This document shows positions 54,801 through 63,082 of a stretch of 64,000 nucleotides of DNA, piece by piece (the first letter of the stretch is position 1; every line of letters starts with the position of its first letter). This stretch comes from Treponema sp. J25 (GTDB lineage Bacteria > Spirochaetota > Spirochaetia > Treponematales > Breznakiellaceae), in the NCBI RefSeq assembly GCF_004343725.1, contig NZ_PTQW01000005.1:111689-175688 (forward strand). The letters are read 5' to 3'. Under the pieces are notes generated by a model. The model was not told the origin of the DNA, did no database searches, and saw only the letters and a list, made by a program, of their open reading frames with translations. The translations under genes and the position numbers were made by a program.

Positions 54801-55245
54801 GGGCAGAAAAATGTTCCCGGGGCCCCTGAATAAACGCAAAACGGCGAATCCCATGGTGGCTGTAAAAATGATCTAACAAAGAAACAAGTGCGCTGTAGGC
54901 ATCGATTCGTACCACCGGTTTGCCAGGTATTTCATGAGCCATGGTAACCAGGGGGAGGTGATCAAATTGATGATGAAAATCGGTTAGATTCTCCTGGTTT
55001 ACGACCCCACCTAGACTGGATGCCCAGGAAATCACTCCGTCTACCGATTCGGCGATCAGGGAGTAAATTTTGTTTCGAAGCTGCTCTTCTGTATCCTCCG
55101 CCTCAAGGCGTCCGCCGGGAAAAAGATAGAGGGTATGCTCGGTTTTTTGAACTTCTCGCATAAGAGGGGAAAGGATTTTTAAAGATGAACCACTGTGAAT
55201 GTTGGCTAAAATAAGGGCGATATTTTTACCAGCCCGATGTTTCAT
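51874..55245 (-). CDS. Chimeric regulator: LacI-like sensor, decayed histidine-kinase core, AraC output
   Basis: About 1,123 residues, apparently cytoplasmic. Residues 1 to about 300 form a LacI/PBP1-like ligand domain without a helix-turn-helix (ALILANIHSGSSLKILSPLM, FIQGPREHFSAQDRLRAF, VGGFNNSIESKIAFPPFTTV). A helical and GAF-like middle (about 300-570) follows. The dimerisation helix reads FLAHVSQELLQPLERI, so the phospho-His of SHELRTPL is Gln; the ATPase-like part also lacks clear N, G1 and G2 boxes. Receiver-like stretches (about 770-990) lack the acceptor Asp. Two AraC motifs close it (LAEYVHISEDYLSRIFKKE, ISEIAEMVGFSDQAYFCRVF). Start ATG 55245 is chosen over a TTG at 55293. Probably a one-component sugar-responsive activator of pectin genes. 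Confidence 0.85.
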   Translation of the reverse strand: MKHRAGKNIALILANIHSGSSLKILSPLMREVQKTEHTLYLFPGGRLEAEDTEEQLRNKIYSLIAESVDGVISWASSLGGVVNQENLTDFHHQFDHLPLVTMAHEIPGKPVVRIDAYSALVSLLDHFYSHHGIRRFAFIQGPREHFSAQDRLRAFRDFHHKKQLPLEENCISSPFGWNEGDQGIQELMDSRHLMPGKDFEALIACSDLQLYRAVEILQRRGFRIPQDLLVGGFNNSIESKIAFPPFTTVDSPVEEQAIIAFRELLHLFTGQTISPRRDLQGSLIIRRSCGCIPQLDIYDQLCVQSSKCDEGYSPQLTEFIPIDTPIIAQILGTDREEQDAWIIPLLEAFKQACLGETNRFPDLLESLIERHIQKGRDIAPWQTVITYLIQRVQRSFPESLQEDSRVILDKARLIISEGILRMHQVYEWTNEQQWTIIRKLERDLINVQNRTELSGVLHHYLPSLGIKQGYVIETSATGEGHCIAGFDNQGPLELVVPLLCEGGKFLPPSLFPHDPGSMWLIEPLISQRQFLGWAVLRMGVSTGTVYEEIRSALSNSLMSLRAIENLRQAQKAAEQAEKIKSRFLAHVSQELLQPLERITTEIDTLGKQKRSEGLQATIGSIKEELHHQARLVKDILELSRAEVGDLRIESRLFSLGAILKKVQEDMKKQYPLFQVEPPTTPPLLMGDARRIEEILTTLAGLWPLKGILWKIEGNYLVLTIYHEGLLSANGTLHQETALLLAQRIVAAHEGMLEYFQEEENQGWLLKFPLPTLQGRGIIDRSGPILVVGTSTGTFPSSIFIDPARKKEFTDLSELFDKKEVYSEVSMLVIFLSPLSSEDLVLLYTILKDPLFQTIPIALFPREDSTLVVGESILSYLSEKNSLPQEKVILLYRFYGELKRETIVTLSRLNYLDIQIAEDPEELATKLKKIRQVHLILCSELPSNYEEILELPSVREGTPPFVILSEQKIEENLVEQSGAKGNCLLLNAGIYQEQEFLSLLKRLLEGKSLLPPYTGILVKRALLYLNQHYQENILRWKLAEYVHISEDYLSRIFKKEISMSPWEYLIRLRISMAKKLLTQKTATISEIAEMVGFSDQAYFCRVFKKYTGRSPLSFRRKEGQPKGL

Positions 55246-55267
55246 TGAATAACCCCGTTTATCTATA

Positions 55268-55284
55268 TTGAAATAAGATTTCAA
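55268..55284 (-). promoter_or_regulatory. KdgR-like box before the chimeric regulator
   Basis: TTGAAATAAGATTTCAA is a 17-bp inverted repeat with 7-bp arms and TGAAA-N5-TTTCA spacing, the known KdgR consensus form. On the minus strand it falls between a TTGCTT and a CAATAT element, 23-39 bp upstream of the start codon. Confidence 0.6.
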
Positions 55285-55462
55285 AAAAAGCAAGGCCGGA
55301 ATTATTCGTTCCTAGAGTGTGCTTGCGAAATAAGCTAAAACCGCTGCATTCTTTTAAATTCAGTAAAAAAAGAGGTTACACCTCTTTTAGAGTAGGGAGG
55401 CCTTCATAACATCACAGGATAGGGAGAACGGAATTCTACAAATTTTGTTCTTTTCCTGTGGA

Positions 55463-55490
55463 TTGACAGGGTCTAAAAAATAACTAATAC
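55463..55490 (+). promoter_or_regulatory. Promoter of the hexuronate operon
   Basis: TTGACA (55463-55468), 16 bp, TAATAC (55485-55490). The KdgR-like box abuts the -10 element on its downstream side, so repressor binding would block RNA polymerase. Confidence 0.8.
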
Positions 55491-55505
55491 TGAAACAGTG
55501 TTTCA
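55491..55505 (+). promoter_or_regulatory. KdgR-type operator of the hexuronate operon
   Basis: TGAAACAGTGTTTCA: 6-bp arms TGAAAC/GTTTCA around a 3-bp centre, continued by TT. It matches the IclR-family KdgR consensus TGAAA-N5-TTTCA. The IclR-type gene at the end of this operon is the expected binder. Confidence 0.85.
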
Positions 55506-55521
55506 TTATCGAGAGGATGGG

Positions 55522-56538
55522 ATGCCTGTTCGTTATTACTTTAATCGATGGAATGAGCTTATGGAAAGGAGCATGCCTCTTTTAACCCCCGGAGGTGTGA
55601 TCCTTGGCCTGGTGTTCCCATCCTTTTTTGTTGGGCTGCGCCCGGCAATTCCCTATCTTTTTGGCTGTATGACCTTTTCTGGGGCCATAAAACTCCAGGG
55701 GCGGGAACTGGCAGCGGTCTTTCGTACCCCCCGTTCCCTGCTTCTCTTTTTTGTGGGGGCCCATCTGCTGATGCCCCTTCTCAGTTTCCTGGTGGGATCC
55801 CTGGGCAATCCTGATGAACCGGCGTTTACTGCGGGGTTTGTACTTCTCTTTTCGATTCCTACGGCCGTTTCCGGATTTATCTGGAATACCATTTTTCGTG
55901 GCAATGGGGCCCTTTCGTTAAGTTTGATTGTGCTTGATACCCTTCTTGCTCCCCTCGTGGTTCCTCGAACGGTGGCGCTCCTTATGGGAACTTCGGTGGT
56001 GATTGATATGCGGGGGCTTACTCTCTCGCTGATTTCCATGGTGGTGATTCCCACCATCCTCGGGGTGCTTGCCCATGAACTGAGCCGGGGAGAGGTGCCC
56101 CGTTTGGTGGGCCCCTACCTGAATCCCTTTGCCAAACTATTTCTTGTCCTGGTGGTGGCCGCCAATAGTGCGGCGGTGGCCCCCTCTCTTAAGGTTACCG
56201 ATCCCGCAGTGTATCGGATCGCCTTTTTGGCCCTTGTCCTGGGGTTTTGTGGTTTCTGGTTGGGGCGTTTCCTTGCCCGTCGGGGAAAGCTCCCGGAGGA
56301 TCAACAGAGGACCCTGGTGTTTTCCGTGGGACTGAGGAATATCAGTGCCGCGGCTACCCTGGCAATCGCCTTTTTCCCCGAAAAGGCGGCCCTCCCCGCC
56401 ATTATTGGTATGGTGTTTCAACAAAGCATGGCATCAGTGGCCGGGCGGTTTCTTCTTGGGAAACCGACAGCCTTTTCTGATAGTTCTGCCGAAGGGCAGG
56501 ACCCCATACGATCAGTATCTACGCATAATAATCCATGA
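55522..56538 (+). CDS. Bile acid:sodium symporter (BASS) family transporter
   Basis: A membrane carrier of about 338 residues and roughly nine to ten helices. It opens MPLLTPGGVILGLVFPSFF, has FLVGSLGNPDEPAF, SIPTAVSGFIWNTIFRGNGALSLS split by short loops, VVIPTILGVLAHELSRGE, and the late SVGLRNISAAATLAI and MVFQQSMASV, which mark the BASS fold. Start ATG 55522 follows GAGAGGA. BASS proteins carry bile acids, pantoate, pyruvate and other organic acids. As first gene of the KdgR-controlled operon, this one may import a hexuronate or 2-keto-3-deoxygluconate; that is inference from context. Confidence 0.85.
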   Translation: MPVRYYFNRWNELMERSMPLLTPGGVILGLVFPSFFVGLRPAIPYLFGCMTFSGAIKLQGRELAAVFRTPRSLLLFFVGAHLLMPLLSFLVGSLGNPDEPAFTAGFVLLFSIPTAVSGFIWNTIFRGNGALSLSLIVLDTLLAPLVVPRTVALLMGTSVVIDMRGLTLSLISMVVIPTILGVLAHELSRGEVPRLVGPYLNPFAKLFLVLVVAANSAAVAPSLKVTDPAVYRIAFLALVLGFCGFWLGRFLARRGKLPEDQQRTLVFSVGLRNISAAATLAIAFFPEKAALPAIIGMVFQQSMASVAGRFLLGKPTAFSDSSAEGQDPIRSVSTHNNP

Positions 56539-56550
56539 ACGGAGGTAGTT

Positions 56551-58086
56551 ATGAAACGGCTATGTGAAATACAGGCCCCTGTTACTCGCCCTGAGCGAAT
56601 TCTGCAGTTTGGGGAAGGAAATTTCCTGCGGGCCTTTGTAGATTGGATGGTTCAGAAGATAAACGATCGGGGGCTCTGGAATGGTTCGGTGGTATTGGTC
56701 CAGCCCATAGCCCAGGGCCTTGCCCCCTTGATCAATCAGAATAAGGGAATGTACACGGTACTTCTGCGGGGTATCGAGAAGGGCGAGGTGGTAGAAGAGG
56801 TTACCCGGATCGATTCGGTTTCCCGCTGTATTAATCCCTACGCAGAGTACGACGCATATCTGGCCTGTGCGGAAAACCCGGATCTACGGTTTATTATTTC
56901 TAACACGACGGAGGCTGGCATTGCCTATCAGGGGGGCTGTACAAAGGATGACCGGCCGCCGGCCTCTTTCCCCGCGAAGGTGGCCCAGTTTCTGTATCAC
57001 CGCTGGCGGTTTTTTAAGGGAGACCCCAACAAGGGGATAGTGCTTATTCCCTGTGAACTTATCGATCGCAATGGGGATACCCTGAAACGGGTGGTACTCC
57101 AATATGCCGCCGAATGGGGCTATGAAAAGGCCTTTACTGACTGGCTTGAAAAATCCTGTGCATTCTTGAATAGCCTGGTGGATCGAATCGTAACGGGTTA
57201 CCCAAAAGAAGAAGCCCCTCTCCTGTGGGAAAAACTGGGGTACCAGGATGAACTTTTGGATACGGCGGAACCCTTTAATCTGTGGGTTATCGAAGGGGAT
57301 AGCCGCTATGGAGAGGAACTTCCCTTCCATAAGGCGGGGTGTAATGTGTTGTGGGTCCCCGATATGACCCCCTATCGAACAAGGAAGGTACGCATCCTGA
57401 ATGGGGCCCACACCGCCTCGGTTCTTATTGCGTACCTGGCGGGATTTAATACGGTAAAAGAGATGGTAGATAGCCCTGTCGGGAAGGCCTACCTGGAGCG
57501 ACTCTTGTATCAGGAGGTAATGCCCCTACTTCCCCTTCCCAAAGAAGAGGTGGAAGCCTTTGCGGCCTCTACGCTGGAACGTTTTGCTAACCCCTATATC
57601 AAACATCGCCTCTTGGATATCAGTTTGAATTCGGTCTCTAAATATAAGGCCCGGGTACTTCCCTCTCTCTTGGAAGCCATCCAGGCGGGGAATAGCCGGG
57701 GAACTGCTCCTGCGCAGGCGGCGCCGGTCCTGGTCTTTTCTTTGGCGGCCCTTATCGCCTTTTACCGTGGTTCGGCCATGGAAAACAATGCCCTGGTGGG
57801 GAAACGGCAAGGGGAATCCTATCCTATCCGGGATGACCTCCCTGTCCTGGAAGCCTGTATGTCCTTATGGCAACAGTTTGAAAGGGCCCTCGCTGCGGGG
57901 GCTCCCCTCAACAAGGCGGCAGAGGAACTGGTACAGGCGGTTCTTGCCAGGACGGATTGGTGGGGCGAAGACCTCCGTTCCTATGGGGGCTTGCCCGACG
58001 CCGTGACCGCTGCCCTCATCCTCATCCTGGAAAAGGGTCCCCAGGCGGCGATGGAACAGGTGGCGTTCCGGGGTCGAATCGGTTAA
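56551..58086 (+). CDS. uxaB: Tagaturonate reductase (altronate oxidoreductase)
   Basis: It reduces D-tagaturonate to D-altronate with NADH, the second step of galacturonate breakdown. 511 residues of the polyol dehydrogenase/mannitol dehydrogenase fold. It closely follows E. coli UxaB: RILQFGEGNFLRAFVDWM near the N-terminus, ISNTTEAGIAYQGG, IPCELIDRNGD, LVDRIVTGYPKEEA, KVRILNGAHTASVLIAYLAG and NPYIKHRLLDISLNSVSKY. These favour UxaB over fructuronate reductase UxuB. GGAGG precedes the ATG, 12 bp after the BASS stop. Confidence 0.94.
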   Translation: MKRLCEIQAPVTRPERILQFGEGNFLRAFVDWMVQKINDRGLWNGSVVLVQPIAQGLAPLINQNKGMYTVLLRGIEKGEVVEEVTRIDSVSRCINPYAEYDAYLACAENPDLRFIISNTTEAGIAYQGGCTKDDRPPASFPAKVAQFLYHRWRFFKGDPNKGIVLIPCELIDRNGDTLKRVVLQYAAEWGYEKAFTDWLEKSCAFLNSLVDRIVTGYPKEEAPLLWEKLGYQDELLDTAEPFNLWVIEGDSRYGEELPFHKAGCNVLWVPDMTPYRTRKVRILNGAHTASVLIAYLAGFNTVKEMVDSPVGKAYLERLLYQEVMPLLPLPKEEVEAFAASTLERFANPYIKHRLLDISLNSVSKYKARVLPSLLEAIQAGNSRGTAPAQAAPVLVFSLAALIAFYRGSAMENNALVGKRQGESYPIRDDLPVLEACMSLWQQFERALAAGAPLNKAAEELVQAVLARTDWWGEDLRSYGGLPDAVTAALILILEKGPQAAMEQVAFRGRIG

Positions 58087-58138
58087 GCCGCAGTAAACGA
58101 AGGGGGTCGGAAGGCTCCTGTGAAAGGTGGAGGTACCT

Positions 58139-59740
58139 ATGGGTGTGCGATATCGGCTGTTATCTTCCCGGGATTCGGTGCTTGTGGCGGTAGATCCCAT
58201 TCCCCGGGGAACAGTGATTACTATAGAAGATGAAAAGGGGATGCGACAGGTTACGGCCCGGGATGATATTCCCCGGGGGCACAAGATGGCCCTCCGGGAT
58301 ATTCTTCAAGGGGAAGAGATTATCAAGTATGGGTATCCCATTGGACGGGCCAAAACGGCTATTCCTGCGGGAGGCTGGGTACATACCCACAGTTGTGGAA
58401 CCCAGCTTGAGGGTACCCTGGAGTATAGCTATCGCCCTGCAGAGGAAACCATGGAAGCCTTTGTCCGTCGTATGGTTCCGCTGACGAAGGACCTTCCCCG
58501 AACCTTTGCAGGATATCGTCGTTCTAATGGGAAGGTCGGGGTCCGCAACGAAATCTGGATTATTCCTACCGTGGGCTGTGTGAACCAGATCGCAGAACTC
58601 GTGGCCCAGCGGGCCCGGGAGATTCTTGCCCGGGAAGGCTTGCTCGCAGAAAAGGAAAAAACTGGATCGGCGTCCGTTGCTGGCGGAGCCTCGACGGGTC
58701 AGATCGATGGGGTTTTTACCTTTCCCCATCCTTATGGCTGTTCCCAATTAGGAACCGACCATGAAACCACCCGCCGGATTCTCGCAAACCTTACGCTGCA
58801 TCCTAATGCGGGAGGGGTGTTGGTCCTGGGCCTGGGTTGTGAGAATAACACCGTCTCGGAGTTTAAAAAGCTCCTGGGAAATTTTGATGAGCGGCGGATC
58901 CGTTTCCTCGTGGCCCAGGAACTCCAGGACGAGGTGGAAGAAGCCCTGCAAGTAGTCCTGGATCTGGCCCGGCAGGCCGCTGAGGATCGACGGGAAGAAG
59001 TGCCGGTCTCCGAACTGGTGGTGGGTCTTAAGTGTGGCGGTTCCGATGGGTTTTCAGGGATCACCGCTAATCCCCTGGTGGGAACCTTTTCGGATCGCCT
59101 GGTGGCCCTGGGGGGAACCACCATTTTGACGGAGGTTCCCGAAATGTTTGGGGCCGAGACTATTCTCATGCAGCGCGCCCGGGACCGGGAAATCTTTGAA
59201 AAAACCGTGCACCTTATCAACGATTTTAAAGAATACTTTATCCGCCATGATCAGGTGGTGTATGAAAATCCCTCGCCGGGTAATAAAGAGGGGGGCATTA
59301 CCACCCTGGAAGATAAATCCCTGGGCTGTGTCCAGAAGGGCGGCACCGCTCCGGTCTGTGGGGTCTATCCCTATGGAGGTATGGTGGATACCCATGGGCT
59401 CGTCCTGCTTTCTGGACCGGGGAACGACATCGTGTCGGTTACGGCCCTTGCGGCGGCGGGGGCCCACCTGGTACTCTTTACGACAGGAAGGGGGACGCCC
59501 CTGGGAGGTCCCGTCCCCACCGTAAAAATAGCGAGTAACACCGCCCTGGCGGAGAAAAAGCCCCACTGGATCGATTTTGATGCGGGGCGCCTCCTTGACC
59601 TGCCGGGGCGGGAGGAACGGATCAACCTGGAAAACGAGTTCTATCGTCTGGTCCTTGAAGTTGCCAGTGGGCGCCCCACGAAAAACGAGATAAATGGGTA
59701 TCGGGAAATTGCCATCTTGAAAGATGGGGTTACCCTGTAA
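58139..59740 (+). CDS. uxaA: Altronate dehydratase
   Basis: It dehydrates D-altronate to 2-keto-3-deoxygluconate; the family uses iron. About 533 residues, full-length two-part enzyme: the N-terminal SAF domain (about 10-85, ITIEDEKGMRQVTARDDIPR, WVHTHSCGTQLEGTLEY) and the C-terminal catalytic part with RSNGKVGVRNEIWIIPTVGC, FPHPYGCSQLGTDHE, LGLGCENNT, LKCGGSDGFSGITANP and TTGRGTPLGGPVPTVKIA. ATG 58139 follows GGTGGAGG; the frame is open 12 bp upstream to a GTG. It lies between uxaB and uxaC, with 142 bp before uxaC holding no gene. Confidence 0.95.
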   Translation: MGVRYRLLSSRDSVLVAVDPIPRGTVITIEDEKGMRQVTARDDIPRGHKMALRDILQGEEIIKYGYPIGRAKTAIPAGGWVHTHSCGTQLEGTLEYSYRPAEETMEAFVRRMVPLTKDLPRTFAGYRRSNGKVGVRNEIWIIPTVGCVNQIAELVAQRAREILAREGLLAEKEKTGSASVAGGASTGQIDGVFTFPHPYGCSQLGTDHETTRRILANLTLHPNAGGVLVLGLGCENNTVSEFKKLLGNFDERRIRFLVAQELQDEVEEALQVVLDLARQAAEDRREEVPVSELVVGLKCGGSDGFSGITANPLVGTFSDRLVALGGTTILTEVPEMFGAETILMQRARDREIFEKTVHLINDFKEYFIRHDQVVYENPSPGNKEGGITTLEDKSLGCVQKGGTAPVCGVYPYGGMVDTHGLVLLSGPGNDIVSVTALAAAGAHLVLFTTGRGTPLGGPVPTVKIASNTALAEKKPHWIDFDAGRLLDLPGREERINLENEFYRLVLEVASGRPTKNEINGYREIAILKDGVTL

Positions 59741-59882
59741 GCGGGTCTAGGCGAGAAGGGATGCTCAAACGCCTGGGTTCCTTGGGGATCCTGAAAAGAA
59801 CGAGAAGAACGTGCCCCGGCTTGGAGGAGAACTGAAGGGCCATCCCCTCGGTTCATAAGAACACGAAAGGAGAGAAGTGCCG

Positions 59883-61319
59883 ATGAAACGATTCATGGAT
59901 AAGGATTTTTTGCTAACCACTAAAACTGCCCGGTGGCTGTACCACGAGGTGGCAGCCCAGGAGCCGATTTTTGATTACCACTGCCACTTGAATCCAAAGG
60001 AAATTGCCGAAAATCGACGATTTTCGAATCTTACTGAAATATGGCTGGGGGGCGACCACTATAAGTGGCGGGCCATGCGGTCCAATGGGATCGATGAGCG
60101 CTTTATTACCGGTGATGCATCTCCCTATGAGAAATTTCTTGCCTGGGCCAGAACCATTCCGGAGACGCTGGGAAATCCCCTGTATCACTGGACCCATCTA
60201 GAACTCCAGCGGTATTTTGGGATTTATGAACCCCTAAACGAGGGGACCGCTCCTGCCATCTGGGAAAAGGCGAATGGGGCCCTCGCTTCAGATCCGGACC
60301 TGTCGGTATACGGGATCTTTAAAAAATTCCGGGTCTATGCGGTGGGGACCACCGATGATCCCGCCGACGATCTTGCCTGGCATGACGAAATTCGCCGATC
60401 AGGAAAAACCATGACCAAAGTGCTTCCTTCGTTTCGTCCCGATAAGGCCCTGAATATCCACCTTCCCGGCTTTGCGGACTATATCCAGAAGTTAGGTTCC
60501 GTGGCGGGCCGCTCAATCCGTACCCTGGCGGACCTCCTCCAGGTTTTAGAAGAGCGGATCCGCTACTTTGATGAGCGGGGATGTCGGGCCTCGGACCACG
60601 CCCTGGAGTATCCACCCTTTGAGCTTGCCAGTGATGGCCACGCCGGCGCAGGATGGGAAGCGGAGGTCCAGCAGATCTTTGTTCGAGCCCTGGAAGGGGC
60701 GTCCTTGAGTCGGGAGGAAAGCGACCGGTATCGGACCTTTGTGCTCCTGTTCCTCGCGGGAGAATATAAGAAACGGGGCTGGGCGATGCAGTTGCACCTG
60801 GCGGCGATCCGGAACAATAATTCCCGCATGTTTGCCCGGTTGGGTCCCGATACGGGTTACGATGCGGTTCATGATCATCCCGTTACCGCAAACCTGGCGG
60901 CCCTTCTTAATTTGATGGAAGGGGAAGGGAAATTACCCAAGACCATTCTGTATAGCCTTAATCCAAAGGATTATTATCCCCTCGGAACCCTGATGGGGTG
61001 TTTCCAGGGAGAGGGAATTCCTGGTAAAATACAACTTGGATCTGCCTGGTGGTTCTGCGATCACCGGGATGGGATGGAAGAACAGATGCGGGTCCTGGGA
61101 AATTTGGGGCTCCTTCCCCGTTTTATTGGGATGCTTACCGATTCCCGGAGTTTCCTTTCCTATCCCCGGCATGAATATTTCCGGCGGATCCTCTGTAATC
61201 TCCTGGGTCAGTGGGCCGAAGCGGGAGAAATCCCGCGGGATCGGGCGCTCCTTTCCCGGGTGGTGCAGAATATTTCCTTCCGGAACGCACAGGGGTATTT
61301 TGAAGGATGGGACAAATAA
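59883..61319 (+). CDS. uxaC: Glucuronate/galacturonate isomerase
   Basis: It converts galacturonate to tagaturonate (and glucuronate to fructuronate), the entry step of the pathway. About 478 residues, amidohydrolase-type barrel. The metal-binding HxH lies in DYHCHLNPKE, followed by WLGGDHYKWRAMRSNG, GTTDDPADDLAWH, QLHLAAIRNNNSRMF, and WWFCDHRDGMEEQM and LTDSRSFLSYPRHEYFRR near the end, all family hallmarks. ATG 59883 follows AAAGGAGAG; a GTG 6 bp earlier is in frame. The 3' end overlaps the IclR-type gene by 13 bp. Confidence 0.96.
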   Translation: MKRFMDKDFLLTTKTARWLYHEVAAQEPIFDYHCHLNPKEIAENRRFSNLTEIWLGGDHYKWRAMRSNGIDERFITGDASPYEKFLAWARTIPETLGNPLYHWTHLELQRYFGIYEPLNEGTAPAIWEKANGALASDPDLSVYGIFKKFRVYAVGTTDDPADDLAWHDEIRRSGKTMTKVLPSFRPDKALNIHLPGFADYIQKLGSVAGRSIRTLADLLQVLEERIRYFDERGCRASDHALEYPPFELASDGHAGAGWEAEVQQIFVRALEGASLSREESDRYRTFVLLFLAGEYKKRGWAMQLHLAAIRNNNSRMFARLGPDTGYDAVHDHPVTANLAALLNLMEGEGKLPKTILYSLNPKDYYPLGTLMGCFQGEGIPGKIQLGSAWWFCDHRDGMEEQMRVLGNLGLLPRFIGMLTDSRSFLSYPRHEYFRRILCNLLGQWAEAGEIPRDRALLSRVVQNISFRNAQGYFEGWDK

Positions 61320-62074
61320 AAACCATCAGTGCCGTAGAACGGACCTTTACGATTTTAGAAAAACTTTCCCTGGTTTCTAGCTCGAGCCTCGAAGACCTGG
61401 CTCGGGCAAGTCATCTGGCCAAACCCACGGTGTACCGGTTTTTGCAGACCCTGCGGGAGTTGGGCTATGTTCGTAAAGATGAAGGGGACCGGTGGTTCCT
61501 GACGATGAAGCTCTTCTCAGTGGGGTCCCGGGCGCTGGACCATATTCAGCTTCCGGTGGTGGCCAAGCCCATCTGTGAGGAACTCTCCCGTTCTTTGGGC
61601 GAAACGGTGCACCTGGGTATTCTGGATGAAGATGAGGCCCTCTACGTGCTTAAGGTGGAATCCCGCTATACTATCCGGATGTATTCCCGGGTAGGGAAAC
61701 ATATCCCCCTATACTGTACCGCTATTGGGAAAACCTTTCTTGCCTATATGCCTGAAAAGGATCGGGAGACGATTCTTTCCCGTCTGAAACTTATTCCCTT
61801 TACTCCCCATACGATAAAAGAACGGGAAGCCCTTTTTAAAGAACTTTCTGAGATTTGCCAGTATGGTTATGCCCGGGACCAGGAAGAACATGAGGAGGGG
61901 ATAACCTGTATCGCCGCTCCTATTTTTGACGGATCCTCCACGGTGGTGGCGGCCCTGAGCGTTTCCTGGCCGGTTTTCCGCTTTGAGCCCGCCGAGTTAG
62001 GCAGTTATATCGGGGCAATCAAGAAGGCCGCTGGAGAGATTAGCAAAATCCTGGGGTATATAGAAAAGGGGTAG
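61307..62074 (+). CDS. kdgR: IclR-family regulator, KdgR-like
   Basis: 255 residues: winged helix-turn-helix (about 5-65, SSLEDLARASHLAKPTVYRF and LRELGYVRKD) and an IclR effector domain (about 75-250, GETVHLGILDEDEALYVLKVE, YCTAIGKTFLAYMPE, GYARDQEEHEEGITCIAAP). It is most probably the KDG-responsive repressor of its own operon: it overlaps uxaC and the operon promoter carries a TGAAA-N5-TTTCA box. The gene name rests on this context rather than on specificity residues. Confidence 0.88.
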   Translation: MGQIKTISAVERTFTILEKLSLVSSSSLEDLARASHLAKPTVYRFLQTLRELGYVRKDEGDRWFLTMKLFSVGSRALDHIQLPVVAKPICEELSRSLGETVHLGILDEDEALYVLKVESRYTIRMYSRVGKHIPLYCTAIGKTFLAYMPEKDRETILSRLKLIPFTPHTIKEREALFKELSEICQYGYARDQEEHEEGITCIAAPIFDGSSTVVAALSVSWPVFRFEPAELGSYIGAIKKAAGEISKILGYIEKG

Positions 62075-62418
62075 GGAAAAGAAATTCTTAGGATGTGAGT
62101 AAAGGGATGTTATCTTCTTTGAAAATAATAGAGCTAAAAAAGTGTATTATTGATGATAATCCTGTAAGCAAGAGCTAATCAAAATCTCTTTATTTCAAGT
62201 ATCTTTATCAAACTAATTATTAATGACAATTGTCATTCAAGACTTTCTAGTTCTTGTAAAATTTAAGAATTAATAGTATCATATAAACAATGAGATAAGA
62301 AGTTGTAGTATAAAGGTATCAGGAACATTAGAATGGTTATAAAAGATTTCTAAGGGTATAAATGGATAGAGTTGAATAATAGAATGAAGACCCCAACTTT
62401 TTAGGTTGAGTTTGTTTG
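62075..62418. other. AT-rich intergenic region with perfect palindrome
   Basis: No gene is seen. Base composition drops abruptly to strongly AT-rich after the kdgR stop. A 16-bp perfect palindrome AATGACAATTGTCATT lies at 62222-62237, and CAAGA/TCTTG inverted arms follow at about 62238-62256. It is a candidate operator or promoter region for the next gene. Confidence 0.45.
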
Positions 62419-63082
62419 ATGTTTTTGAAAAGGTTCAAAACTTACCATCTTGCACGATTCCTTCTGATTCTGGTTAACTTTGTTACTTTATTATTTATAT
62501 GTTGGGTTATGTTGAAAACAACGGATATAATCTGTTTGCATAATGACGCTAGAACCATCCTGGAACGGCTTAAGGCTGTTCCTTTTCATCCCGTTAAGTC
62601 ATTTTGGGTAGCAAGTCTTCTATACCTAGTGATATTGGGATCCCTTTTCCCTAGAGAAATAATGTATGAAGACATCGATAAAATAGTTGTTATATTTCTG
62701 AGTTTCCTTGAACTAATAATTTCGATATTGATTCTTGGTATATTAAATTTTAGTTTTAAATATATTTTATTAGTTCCTATAGCGAATGGAATTACCTATC
62801 TCCCTGATCGATGGTGGAAATCCTTTTTTACCGCGATTGTTGTATTATGTTTTATTTTTATTGATTATCAAATTATTTCTATAGGGTTTTATACTTTTTC
62901 TATAGAAGACTATGTTCATTATTATTCTACTGTTACCACAGCTTATATTTTGGGATTGAGAAATATTTTGTTTTTTATCAGTGAAGCTTTGTTTATAATA
63001 TTTATTGTTCTTGAATTGCAAAATGTTCTTGAGGAATCACAACGAATTAAGGCTTTGAATAAAGAATTAAAAGAAAATAAAA
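62419..63082 (+). pseudogene. Truncated membrane sensor gene, cut by the IS element
   Basis: About 221 residues of host sequence before the insertion; the frame ends a few codons inside the IS. It has six or seven hydrophobic helices (FLLILVNFVTLLFICWVML, FLSFLELIISILILGIL, AIVVLCFIFIDYQIISIGFY, ILFFISEALFIIFIVLEL), followed by the start of a coiled coil (EESQRIKALNKELKEN). That layout usually precedes a histidine kinase or GGDEF domain, which would lie beyond the IS. It is very AT-rich, unlike its left neighbours, and so probably acquired. The function of the intact gene is unknown. Confidence 0.65.
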
